A stretch of 11,576 nucleotides of DNA, taken from Thermoplasmatota archaeon. Its GTDB lineage: Archaea > Thermoplasmatota > E2 > JACPAO01 > JAHFTW01. The position numbers were made by a program, and so were the translations under genes. The notes under the pieces are model-generated. The model saw only the letters and a list, made by a program, of their open reading frames with translations, was not told the origin of the DNA and did no database searches. The stretch lies in assembly GCA_028289805.1 (NCBI GenBank), contig JANQNI010000358.1:1-11576 (forward strand). The letters run 5' to 3'. Positions within the stretch are counted from its first letter, which is position 1. Every line of letters begins with the position of its first letter. Shown piece after piece: positions 5,856 to 11,576 of the stretch.

Positions 5856-5999
5856 GTGACGCATCCCAAGAACCCCCTCCACGAGGTGCTGCACCAGCAG
5901 GTGGGCATCGATTCCTTCGCCCTCGACGGCGACGACACCCTCATCGTCGAGGCATGGGACGAGCGCGAGCGGCGGCCGCGCCGCGTCCTCGTCCGCTGA
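5856..5999 (+). CDS. Small hypothetical protein, 47 residues
   Basis: Runs from a GTG at 5856 to a TGA at 5997-5999. No family recognised. The product has a helical start (HPKNPLHEVLHQQVG, 3-17), a strand-turn-strand-like centre (IDSFALDGDDTLIVEAWDE, 18-36) and a basic end (RERRPRRVLVR). Third codon positions are mostly G or C as in the neighbouring genes, and a TATA-like box lies upstream, both favouring a real gene. Its stop abuts the stop of the convergent YbhB-like gene in the palindrome TGATCA. Function unknown. Confidence 0.5.
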   Translation: MTHPKNPLHEVLHQQVGIDSFALDGDDTLIVEAWDERERRPRRVLVR

Positions 6000-6440
6000 T
6001 CAGCGCGCGTAGGTCGCCGTGAGGCGGCCCTGCGCCAGGACGTGCCCCTCCCGGGCCGCGTCGAACGCCGCGCGGTCGCTGCCCTCCGGCAGGTCCAGTT
6101 CCACGTCCAGCGCGTAGACGGTCAGCACGTAGCGGTGCGTCCCGCCGGGCGGGCACGGACCGCCGTAGTCGGAGCGCCCCCCGCCGTTGGCACCCACGAC
6201 GCCGAGTCCACGCCCGTCGGTCCCCGCCGGCCACGCGCTCCGGTCCGGCGGGAGGTTCCACGCGAGCCAGTGGACCCACGTCCCCGCGGGGGCGTCCGGG
6301 TCGTCGAAGACCGCCGCCAGCGTCACCGCGTCGGCCGGCACGTCGTGGACGACCCACGGCGGCGTGGTGTCCGCGCCGTCGCAGGTGTGCTCGGTCGGGA
6401 AGCGACCGCCCTCCTCGTAGGCAGGACTGCTGACCCGCAC
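6000..6440 (-). CDS. YbhB/YbcL family protein (RKIP/PEBP-like)
   Basis: 146 residues from the GTG at 6440-6438. Members of the phosphatidylethanolamine-binding/Raf-kinase-inhibitor superfamily have a conserved anion-binding pocket; the function of prokaryotic members is mostly unknown. The sequence follows the family closely: VSSPAYEEGGRFPTEHTCDG (3-22), the pocket motif DDPDAPAGTWVHW (46-58), GGPCPPGGTHRYVL (93-106), YALD (109-112) and the end helix with GHVLAQG (132-138). The frame continues to an ATG at 6506, but those extra residues are His/Arg/Pro-rich and unlike a signal peptide, and the family normally begins a few residues before the SSPAY strand, so I prefer the GTG. No promoter is clear. 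The gene follows the secreted EP-repeat gene on the same strand, separated by a terminator-like element. Confidence 0.9.
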   Translation of the reverse strand: MRVSSPAYEEGGRFPTEHTCDGADTTPPWVVHDVPADAVTLAAVFDDPDAPAGTWVHWLAWNLPPDRSAWPAGTDGRGLGVVGANGGGRSDYGGPCPPGGTHRYVLTVYALDVELDLPEGSDRAAFDAAREGHVLAQGRLTATYAR

Positions 6441-6483
6441 GGGAGGGAATCGGCGGCAAGGCGCATGGCCGTGCCGGTGGCGG

Positions 6484-6559
6484 CAAGGGGGAAGGGGGCG
6501 AAGCAACCAGGGAGGAACGGGCGGAAGAAGGAGGGGGAAGGCGGCGAGCGCCGCGCCTT
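6484..6559 (-). terminator. Hairpin plus long pyrimidine tract after the EP-repeat gene
   Basis: On the minus strand the end of the gene is inside a hairpin: arms AAGGCG-GCG and CGCCGCCTT (6559-6538, with a two-base bulge and CT loop). A nearly pure C/T run follows (CCCCCTCCTTCTTCCGCCC, then further C/T-rich sequence to about 6484). This resembles an intrinsic archaeal terminator and probably separates this gene from the YbhB-like gene. Confidence 0.55.
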
Positions 6560-7199
6560 AGTAGCGGACCTCGCCGACGAGGCCGTGCTCGGCGACCACG
6601 TCGCTGGCGGACACGGTGAACGTCCAGGTGCCGGCGGCGTACTGGCGAAGCTCCTCCGTCTCGAAGAAGAAGTTGGTGGCGTCGTCGCCGCTGCCCTCGA
6701 AGACCACGGTGCCGGCGCCGTCGACGAGGGACACGAAGAGGTCCGGCTCGCCCAGCAGGCTCAGGCCGTAGCTGTGGTAGTGCCAGTCGAGGAAGAACTC
6801 CTCGTACCCGTCGTGGACGTCCCAGGAGAACGACGACGACTCACCCAGCACCATGAAGCCCGTGGTGCAGAAGTAGACGTCCTCGGGGCCCTCCGGCTCC
6901 GCGGTCTCGTTGCTCTCGGGCTCCGGTTCGGGCTCAGGCTCGGGTTCCGGCTCGGGTTCGGGTTCGGGTTCCGGCTCCGGTTCAGGTTCCGGTTCGGGCT
7001 CGGGTTCCGGTTCGGGCTCAGGCTCGGGCTCCTGCGTCTGGTTGCCGCCGCTCCCCCCGCCGCCGGGGCAGCCGGGCAGCAGGCAGTCGTCGGCGGGGAC
7101 CCCCTGCTGGAGGGGGTCGAACAGGTCGTCGCCGACGGCCGCGTAGCTGCCGGCGAGCACGGTCGTCAGGGACAGAAGAATGGACAGGGGGGCGTTCAT
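6558..7199 (-). CDS. Secreted protein with (Glu-Pro)19 linker and beta-sandwich-like C-terminal domain
   Basis: 213 residues from the ATG at 7199-7197. Residues 1 to about 20 are an export signal (hydrophobic SILLSLTTVLAGSYA). A short segment with two Cys (39 and 44) and a Gly-rich stretch leads to residues 57-95, a run of 19 Glu-Pro pairs plus one Glu. Such a run should be a stiff, negatively charged stalk. The C-terminal part (about 108-213) reads as a beta-sandwich: SFSWDVHDGYEEFFLDWHY, then PDLFVSLVDGAGTVVFEGSG (about 152-171) and YAAGTWTFTVSASD. This resembles pre-peptidase C-terminal or P-type accessory domains, but no catalytic motif is visible. No C-terminal anchor is seen. A TATA box centred 28 nt upstream and an overlapping palindrome suggest controlled expression. 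Function unknown; adhesion or surface display is possible. Confidence 0.85.
   Translation of the reverse strand: MNAPLSILLSLTTVLAGSYAAVGDDLFDPLQQGVPADDCLLPGCPGGGGSGGNQTQEPEPEPEPEPEPEPEPEPEPEPEPEPEPEPEPEPEPEPESNETAEPEGPEDVYFCTTGFMVLGESSSFSWDVHDGYEEFFLDWHYHSYGLSLLGEPDLFVSLVDGAGTVVFEGSGDDATNFFFETEELRQYAAGTWTFTVSASDVVAEHGLVGEVRY
6915..7031. repeat. Imperfect hexanucleotide array coding for (EP)19E
   Basis: 117 nt of tandem six-base units of the type GG(C/T)TC(N) on the plus strand, encoding Glu-Pro pairs on the minus strand. GAG/GAA and CCG/CCC/CCT alternate irregularly, so the array is conserved at protein level more than at DNA level. Length variation by slippage is likely among relatives. Confidence 0.9.
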
Positions 7200-7222
7200 C
7201 GGTGGGAGAGGCGCTTCAGCCC

Positions 7223-7231
7223 CTACTTAAG
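7223..7231 (-). promoter_or_regulatory. TATA box for the EP-repeat secreted protein
   Basis: Minus-strand CTTAAGTAG centred about 28 nt before the ATG at 7199, in leaderless position. Confidence 0.55.
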
Positions 7232-7245
7232 GAACATAGTTCCTT
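7229..7245. promoter_or_regulatory. 17-bp palindrome overlapping the TATA box (candidate operator)
   Basis: AAGGAAC-ATA-GTTCCTT has perfect 7-bp arms around a 3-bp centre and overlaps the upstream edge of the TATA box, where a dimeric regulator could block or recruit TBP/TFB. It is much more AT-rich than its surroundings, so chance palindromy from GC bias is less likely than elsewhere in this window. Confidence 0.55.
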
Positions 7246-7286
7246 CAAACGAATCAACCACCGTCGGACCCCCTGCGCTCCCCGTG

Positions 7287-7296
7287 AATCTATGAG
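7287..7296 (+). promoter_or_regulatory. TATA-like box for the three-gene operon
   Basis: AATCTATGAG centred about 26 nt before the GTG at 7318, consistent with a leaderless first gene. Confidence 0.4.
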
Positions 7297-7317
7297 GTCC
7301 GCCCCCGATGCCGCGCC

Positions 7318-7728
7318 GTGGGAAGGACCGGCCGACCCCGCATCCGCGTCCACGCCGACCTGCGGGGGCTGCCGGGGACCGAGCACCTGCACGTCGTCGT
7401 CGCGCAGGCCGGCGGCGCGCCGGCGGGAGCCGTGGAGTTGGCGCTGGAGGACCCCGGCGACGGCCCGTGGAGCACGCCGCCCGAACCGCACCCGTTCCGG
7501 CTGGAGGCGGGACAGCAACGGTGGGCCGCCTTCGGCGTGGAACCGCACCTGGCGCCGGGCCGGCGGTTCGTCTTCGACCTGGTGCTGCGCGGCGACGCCG
7601 TGCGCGTGCGGCGCCGCTACCGGTTGGAGGAGCACGGGGGCCACTGGCGGCTGCGCGCCGGGAACCGGCTCCTGCACCGCCGGCCCCGCCCGGCCCCCGC
7701 CGAAACCTCCAACGCCGGGACGCGGTGA
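7318..7728 (+). CDS. Hypothetical protein, first gene of a three-gene operon
   Basis: 136 residues from the GTG at 7318. No family recognised. The sequence alternates polar and hydrophobic residues as in a beta-sandwich: RIRVHADLRGL (8-18), EHLHVVVAQAGG (22-33), AVELALEDPGDG (38-49), a WAAFGVEPHLAPGRRFVFDL segment (69-88), and RVRRRYRLEE (96-105). The end is Arg/Pro-rich. There is no signal peptide or membrane segment, so it is probably cytosolic. It ends 7 nt before the next gene, which points to co-transcription with the following two genes. GC-rich third positions support coding. Confidence 0.6.
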   Translation: MGRTGRPRIRVHADLRGLPGTEHLHVVVAQAGGAPAGAVELALEDPGDGPWSTPPEPHPFRLEAGQQRWAAFGVEPHLAPGRRFVFDLVLRGDAVRVRRRYRLEEHGGHWRLRAGNRLLHRRPRPAPAETSNAGTR

Positions 7729-7735
7729 CGCACCC

Positions 7736-8149
7736 GTGCCCGACCGCGACCCCCGCCCCGGCAAGCTGCTTGCCCGCACCCCCGTGGACGACGCCCACCG
7801 GGGCCTGATGCTGCACCTCGTGGAGCACGCCCAGGAGCGCGCCGAGTCCACGTGCGTCGACCTCCAATACGAGTTCGGCCCCGCCGTCGCCTGCATCGCG
7901 GGGTGCCAGCAGTTCCTGCGCCTGCACCGGGGCGGCGACGACCCCGGCGCCGTCGAACTGATGCTGCCCGACGACGCCAAGGGCGCCCTCGCCGACGCCG
8001 GCTTCGAGCTGCTGGAGCCCCACGGCGCCGTCTTCCGGATGTTCGGCTGGACCCGCATCGAACCGACGACGGGCGACGCGGGGGCGCTGGACGCCGCGGT
8101 GGACGCCGCGTTCGACCACGCCCGCAGCAAGGGGAAGCCCAGCCTGTGA
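7736..8149 (+). CDS. Hypothetical protein, possible TfoX/YjbR-like fold
   Basis: 137 residues from the GTG at 7736. Residues about 18-38 form a helix (VDDAHRGLMLHLVEHAQERA). A beta-rich centre follows: VACIAGCQQFLRLHRGGDDP (51-70) and GAVELMLPDDAKGALADAG (71-89), then GAVFRMFGWTRIEP (97-110) and a closing helix ALDAAVDAAFDHARSKG (117-133). This order (strand, short loop, strand with a LPDD helix cap, a strand with Gly-Trp, final helix) resembles the TfoX N-terminal and YjbR/DUF419-type folds, but I see no diagnostic motif, so this is a weak call. Its TGA overlaps the GTG of the next gene (GTGA), implying translational coupling. Confidence 0.6.
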   Translation: MPDRDPRPGKLLARTPVDDAHRGLMLHLVEHAQERAESTCVDLQYEFGPAVACIAGCQQFLRLHRGGDDPGAVELMLPDDAKGALADAGFELLEPHGAVFRMFGWTRIEPTTGDAGALDAAVDAAFDHARSKGKPSL

Positions 8150-8652
8150 GCCCCCGGCGCCCCACCCCGGACCCCGTCGGCCCCGGCGAGGAGTCGGTCT
8201 GGGACTACCCCCGACCCCCCGCCGTCGTGCGGCTCTCGGTGCCCGTGCGCGTGGAGCACGCGGGGCGGGAGGTCGCCGCCAGCCGCCGCGCCTGGAAGGT
8301 GATGGAGACCGCCGGCGCCCCCACCTACTACCTCCCCGCCGAGGACGTGCGCACCGACTGGCTGGAGCGGGGCGAGGGGCGCAGCTGGTGCGAGTGGAAG
8401 GGCCGGGCCGCCTACTGGGACCTGCACGTCCCCGGAGCGCCCCCGGTCCCGGCGGCCGCCTGGAGCTACCCCGAGCCGAACCCCGACTTCGGGATGCTCC
8501 GGGACGCCCTCGCCTTCTACGCCCAGAAGGTCGACCGGTGCCTCGTCGACGGCGAGGTCGCACGCCCCCAGCCCGGCGGCTTCTACGGCGGCTGGGTCAA
8601 CTCCTGGATCAAGGGCCCCGTCAGGGGCGAACCCGGCTCGGAACTCTGGTGA
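8146..8652 (+). CDS. DUF427 domain protein
   Basis: 168 residues from the GTG at 8146, overlapping the upstream stop by two bases. It matches DUF427 throughout: VWDYPRPPAV (18-27), then a VRVEHAGREVAASRRAWKV segment (34-52), PTYYLPAEDVRTDWL (59-73), WCEWKGRAAYWDL (81-93), AAWSYPEPNPDF (104-115), ALAFYAQKVDRCLVDGEVAR (121-140) and PQPGGFYGGWV (141-151). The domain is a small beta-barrel with conserved Trp, Tyr and Cys-x-Trp-Lys-Gly residues; it is found in bacteria, fungi and archaea, and its biochemical role is not established. It is the last gene of the operon. The ending GEPGSELW is typical, so the protein is complete. Confidence 0.9.
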   Translation: MSPRRPTPDPVGPGEESVWDYPRPPAVVRLSVPVRVEHAGREVAASRRAWKVMETAGAPTYYLPAEDVRTDWLERGEGRSWCEWKGRAAYWDLHVPGAPPVPAAAWSYPEPNPDFGMLRDALAFYAQKVDRCLVDGEVARPQPGGFYGGWVNSWIKGPVRGEPGSELW

Positions 8653-8682
8653 CTGGACAGGTGCGAACCGCCGCGCCACCTC

Positions 8683-8740
8683 TTTGAACCGCCCCCGGAG
8701 GTGCGTCCCAGGGTGTGGACGCGTGCGTCCGCGCCCGGAG
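8683..8740 (+). promoter_or_regulatory. Upstream region of the Cys-rich secreted protein
   Basis: Contains a weak TATA-like CTTTGAAC (8683-8690), an inverted repeat GGACGC-GT-GCGTCC (8717-8730), and GGAG (8737-8740) placed 8 nt before the ATG at 8749, a plausible ribosome binding site. If the TATA box is real, the transcript has a leader of about 35 nt containing the hairpin, unlike the leaderless genes around it. Confidence 0.35.
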
Positions 8741-8748
8741 TGCTTCCC

Positions 8749-9075
8749 ATGAACAAGACCCCCCTCCTGCTCGCAGCCCTGCTCGTCCTCGCCGCCGTCG
8801 CCGCTGCGCCCGTCGCCAGCGCCGAACCGGCCGCGTGCGACGCCCGCGCACCGGACGCCTGCGTCCCGACGGTCTGGGTCACCAGCCGCGGCGAGGCATG
8901 CGTGCACGTCCCGGGCGAACCCGTGTACTGCACGCCCATCCTGAGCCTGACCACGAGCGGCCCCAGCGTCTGCATCCCCAAGGGCGGCGGATTCTGCGTC
9001 GGCGTCAACACGCCCCCCGGCAGGATCTGCATCGGCGTCAGCGACCAAGTCCCCCTGTGCATCGAGACCGACTGA
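8749..9075 (+). CDS. Secreted cysteine-rich protein
   Basis: 108 residues from the ATG at 8749. Residues 1 to about 25 are a classic export signal (Lys3, then a long Leu/Ala core, ending VASA). The mature part of about 83 residues has eight Cys (30, 38, 51, 61, 75, 83, 94, 104). Three similar units follow each other: VWVTSRGEACVHVPGEPVYC (42-61), LTTSGPSVCIPKGGGFCV (67-84) and VNTPPGRICIGVSDQVPLCI (86-105). Each has a T-x(1-2)-G turn, a Cys, a hydrophobic residue, a turn and a second Cys. This suggests three small disulfide-closed beta hairpins. No family recognised. It is convergent with the copper ATPase gene; a metal-binding role is only a guess from the cysteines. An upstream GTG at 8701 is in frame but would bury the signal peptide. 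Confidence 0.75.
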   Translation: MNKTPLLLAALLVLAAVAAAPVASAEPAACDARAPDACVPTVWVTSRGEACVHVPGEPVYCTPILSLTTSGPSVCIPKGGGFCVGVNTPPGRICIGVSDQVPLCIETD

Positions 9076-9080
9076 CCGCC

Positions 9081-9120
9081 GCCGCAGCCCTGTAGCGGCA
9101 CGCTTCCCCCTTCCTCCCCC
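9081..9120 (+). terminator. Hairpin plus pyrimidine tract after the Cys-rich gene
   Basis: GCCGC/GCGGC arms (9081-9085 and 9095-9099) are followed by a C/T run with TTCCCCCTTCCTCCCCC (9104-9120). It lies 5 nt past the stop and 18 nt before the end of the convergent copper ATPase gene, so it probably ends the plus-strand transcript. Confidence 0.55.
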
Positions 9121-9138
9121 TGCGCCGCCGGAGCCCTC

Positions 9139-11397
9139 CTACGTCGGGCTCCAACGTCGCATCAGCAACGAGTTGCCGACCACGCTGACGCTGCTGAAGG
9201 CCATGGCCGCCGCCGCCAGCATCGGGTTCAGCAGCCACCCGGTCAGTGGGTAGAGCACCCCCATTGCCACCGGAATCAGCAGGACGTTGTATCCGAAGGC
9301 CCAGCCGAGGTTCTGGTGGATCTTGCGCACGGTGTAGGCGGAGAGTTGCATGGCGGTGACGGCGCCGTCGAGGTCGCCCTGGACCAGGACGACGTCGCCG
9401 GTCTCCTTGGCCACGTCCGTCCCGGTGCCCACCGCGACGCCGACGTCGGCCTGGGCGAGGGCCGGGGCGTCGTTGATGCCGTCGCCGACCATCGCCACGA
9501 CGCGGCCCTCCTCCTGGAGCCGCTGGACGTGCTCGGCCTTGCCGGCGGGGCGCACGTCGGCCACCACGTCGTCGATTCCCACGGCGCTGGCCACGGCGCG
9601 GGCGGTGGCCTCGTTGTCGCCGGTGAGCAGGACGACGTGCTTGCCGGCGCGGTGCAGCCGCTCCACGGCCTGCCGGCTGCTGGGCTTGACGGGGTCGGCG
9701 ACGGCCACGATGCCTACGACAGCGCCATCGAAGGCGACCAGCACGGCGGTGCGGCCCTCCCGCTCCTGCGCGGCGAGGGCGTCCTCCCAGGCGTCGGCGG
9801 GGACGCCGTGGTCGGCCAGCCGGGCGCGGTTGCCCACGAGGACGTCGACGCCGTCGCTGGTGCCGGCGACGCCGTGGCCGGCGATGGACCGGAAGCCGTG
9901 CACCTTGGGCGCCTGGACGCCGCGCGCGGCGGCGCCGTCGGCGATGGCGCGGGCGACGGGGTGTTCGCTCTGGCCCTCGACGGCGGCGACGAGGGCGAGC
10001 ATCCAGTCCTCGTTCGTGCCGGGGGCGGCCTGGACGTGGACGAGGCTGGGGCGGCCCTCGGTGACGGTGCCGGTCTTGTCGAGGACGACCGTGTCCACGT
10101 CGCGCACGCGCTCCAGCGCCTCGCCGCCCTTGATGAGGATGCCGCGCTGGGCGCCGAGGCCGGTGCCGAGCATGATGGCGGTGGGGGTGGCGAGGCCCAT
10201 GGCGCAGGGGCAGGCGATGACGAGGACGCTGACGACGATGAGGCCGGCGAAGACGGCGAGGGTCTGGTCGGGGGGGAGGCCGAACCGGTCGGCGCCCCAG
10301 AGGGCCCAGAAGGTGCCCGCCAGGGCGGCGAGGACGAGGACGACGGGCACGAAGACGCCGCTGACGCGGTCGGCGATGCGTTGCAGTGGCGCCTTGCGCT
10401 CGTTGGCCTCCTGCACGAGGCGGACGATCTGGCTCAGGAGGGTGTCGGCGCCGACGCGGGTGGCCTCGAGGGTGAGGCTGCCGCCGTGGACGAGGGTGGC
10501 ACCCACCACGTCGTCGCCGGGAGCCTTGGCGACGGGGACCGACTCGCCGGTGACCATGGACTCGTCCACGTGGGCGGCGCCCTCCAGGACGCGGCCGTCG
10601 ACGGGGACCTTCTCGCCGGGCTTGACGAGCAGCCGGTCGCCGACGGCCACGTCCTCGACGGAGACCTCCTCGGTGGCGCCGGACGCTCCCGATGCATCGA
10701 GGAGGCGTCGGGCGGTGGGCGGGGCGAGGTCCATGAGGCGCACGACGGCACCGCGCGCGGAGCGCTTGGCGCGGGCCTCGAACGTCTTTCCGAGGGCGAC
10801 GAGGGTGATGATGACGGCGCCGGTCTCGAAGTACGTCTCGTGGGCGCTGCCGCCGCGGGCGATGACGTACAGGCTGAGGCCGAAGGCGGCGCTGGTGCCG
10901 AGGGCGACGAGGGTGTCCATGGTGGCGCCGCCGCTTCGCAGCGCCCGCCAGGCGCCGCGGTAGAAGGCGAGGCCGGGACCGAACTGGACGGGCCCCGCCA
11001 GGGCGAGGGCCACCAGGGCGTCGCGGGGGAGGGGGGCGCCGCCCAGGGGCAGCCACGCCATCGTGTAGACGAGCAGCGGCGCCGTGAAGACGGCCCCCCA
11101 CAGGAACCGGCGGCCCCAGGTGCGTGCCTCGTCCCCCACCACGTCGGTGGCGACGCCGTAGCCGACCTTCTCGACGGCCTGCCGCATCCGCCGCACGTCG
11201 ACGTCCGCGTGGACGACGACGGCCTGCTCGGTGGCGAGGTTGACGCGCACCTCGGAGACGCCCTCGACGCCCCGCAGGGCCTTCTCCACGTGGGCGACGC
11301 AGTTGGCGCACGTCATGCCGGTGATGCCCAGGCGTTCCTCCGCCACGCGAGGGGATGGGTGCCCCACCCTTGTGCCGTTTGCGCTTTGCGCGTGCAA
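9139..11397 (-). CDS. copA: Cu+-exporting P1B-type ATPase
   Basis: 752 residues from a TTG at 11397-11395; the GTG at 11346 (735 residues) is the more likely start because it sits just before the first metal-binding domain. CopA pumps Cu+ (or Ag+) out of the cytosol using ATP. In the longer numbering: one heavy-metal-associated domain with GMTCANC (27-33); actuator-domain TGES (283-286); membrane metal site CPC (396-398); phosphorylated Asp440 in DKTGT; SEHP (477-480) of the nucleotide-binding domain; TGDN (592-595); hinge GDGINDAP (638-645); and the P1B-1 signatures YN (703-704) and M-x-x-SS (732-736) in the last two helices. Those last motifs and CPC indicate Cu+ rather than Zn2+/Cd2+. Eight membrane segments are expected. 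All catalytic residues are present. It ends at TAG 9141-9139. Confidence 0.96.
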   Translation of the reverse strand: MHAQSANGTRVGHPSPRVAEERLGITGMTCANCVAHVEKALRGVEGVSEVRVNLATEQAVVVHADVDVRRMRQAVEKVGYGVATDVVGDEARTWGRRFLWGAVFTAPLLVYTMAWLPLGGAPLPRDALVALALAGPVQFGPGLAFYRGAWRALRSGGATMDTLVALGTSAAFGLSLYVIARGGSAHETYFETGAVIITLVALGKTFEARAKRSARGAVVRLMDLAPPTARRLLDASGASGATEEVSVEDVAVGDRLLVKPGEKVPVDGRVLEGAAHVDESMVTGESVPVAKAPGDDVVGATLVHGGSLTLEATRVGADTLLSQIVRLVQEANERKAPLQRIADRVSGVFVPVVLVLAALAGTFWALWGADRFGLPPDQTLAVFAGLIVVSVLVIACPCAMGLATPTAIMLGTGLGAQRGILIKGGEALERVRDVDTVVLDKTGTVTEGRPSLVHVQAAPGTNEDWMLALVAAVEGQSEHPVARAIADGAAARGVQAPKVHGFRSIAGHGVAGTSDGVDVLVGNRARLADHGVPADAWEDALAAQEREGRTAVLVAFDGAVVGIVAVADPVKPSSRQAVERLHRAGKHVVLLTGDNEATARAVASAVGIDDVVADVRPAGKAEHVQRLQEEGRVVAMVGDGINDAPALAQADVGVAVGTGTDVAKETGDVVLVQGDLDGAVTAMQLSAYTVRKIHQNLGWAFGYNVLLIPVAMGVLYPLTGWLLNPMLAAAAMAFSSVSVVGNSLLMRRWSPT

Positions 11398-11399
11398 AG
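11384..11399. promoter_or_regulatory. Inverted repeat before copA (candidate metal-regulator site)
   Basis: CTTTGC-GCGT-GCAAAG has perfect 6-bp arms. It lies 38 nt upstream of the preferred copA GTG and overlaps the upstream TTG, which argues against the TTG start. AT-containing arms next to a copper exporter would suit a copper-responsive repressor, but no regulator gene is in the window. Confidence 0.45.
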
Positions 11400-11408
11400 G
11401 AGGCCGTG

Positions 11409-11576
11409 CTACAGGGAGAAGTCCGCGCCGGCGCCCCGCTGGTCGGCATCGCGGGCGTTCTGTTGGTGGATGCGCCGCACCCCCACCAGGAACGCGCCCT
11501 CCCCGTCGCGCATCAGGGCCAGCAGGACGGCGTCCAGGGGCCGGGGCGCGGGGCCGGCGACGTTCGTGGCCAGGTC
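11409..11576 (-). CDS. C-terminal 55 residues of an unrecognised protein
   Basis: An open frame runs from the right edge to a TAG at 11411-11409, immediately upstream of copA on the same strand. It reads DLATNVAGPAPRPLDAVLLA, then LMRDGEGAFLVGVRRIHQQ and a polar tail ending GADFSL. A hydrophobic helix (about 14-23) and a strand GAFLVGV suggest the end of a folded cytosolic domain with a disordered tail. Third positions are mostly G or C, as in real genes here. The start and most of the gene lie outside the window, so no function can be given. The 11-nt distance to the copA TTG, or 62 nt to its GTG, leaves an operon possible. Confidence 0.55.
   Translation of the reverse strand, partial: DLATNVAGPAPRPLDAVLLALMRDGEGAFLVGVRRIHQQNARDADQRGAGADFSL

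Noticed and set aside
6915..7031. Tandem repeats as a CRISPR array
   Set aside because: The units are six bases long, contiguous and in frame within a gene; there are no spacers.
7216..9048. A 610-codon minus-strand frame opposite the three-gene operon
   Set aside because: It is antisense to DUF427 and its partners and shows no recognisable domain.
9038..11449. An 803-codon minus-strand frame covering copA
   Set aside because: Its product is Arg/Pro/Gly-rich and out of frame with the intact copper ATPase, which carries every catalytic motif.

Overview
The window looks like a very GC-rich archaeal chromosome segment (about 70% G+C by eye, GC-saturated third codon positions). The archaeal call rests on the gene set: the A/V-type ATP synthase stalk subunit D, the archaeal purine enzyme PurP, and the archaeal/eukaryotic rRNA methyltransferase Nep1. 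It also rests on AT-rich TATA-like boxes placed about 25-31 nt before many start codons, with no Shine-Dalgarno sequence, which is the pattern of leaderless archaeal transcripts. I cannot place the organism more precisely; an uncultured high-GC Thermoplasmatota-like lineage is a guess.

Layout. 1-1708 (minus strand): a partial lipoprotein with a carboxypeptidase-regulatory-like domain, an SlyD-type FKBP prolyl isomerase, a hairpin-rich spacer with a possible 27-residue ORF, and atpD. 1709-1861: divergent promoter region with related palindromes. 1862-2398 (plus): a putative winged-helix regulator. 2432-3100 (minus): nep1, divergent from a 52-residue single-pass membrane protein (3181-3339, plus). 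3423-3992 (plus): an unrecognised protein that looks internally duplicated. 4026-5102 (minus) and 5178-5732 (plus): purP and a 5-formyltetrahydrofolate cyclo-ligase, back to back with facing promoters; both belong to one-carbon/purine metabolism. 5856-5999 (plus): a 47-residue ORF. 6000-6440 (minus): a YbhB/RKIP-like protein. 6558-7199 (minus): a secreted protein with a (Glu-Pro)19 linker, its promoter overlapped by a palindrome. 7318-8652 (plus): a three-gene operon (unknown, possible TfoX/YjbR-like fold, DUF427). 8749-9075 (plus): a secreted protein with eight cysteines. 9139-11346 or 11397 (minus): a Cu+-exporting P1B-type ATPase. 11409-11576 (minus): the tail of an unrecognised gene.

Most of the window is housekeeping genes mixed with small, lineage-specific, mostly exported or membrane proteins. 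I see no CRISPR array, tRNA, rRNA, transposase or phage gene. Nothing adds up to a clear new multi-gene defence or biosynthetic system. The best leads are the small exported proteins, the internally duplicated protein, the palindromic operators, and recurring hairpin plus pyrimidine-tract signals after stop codons.
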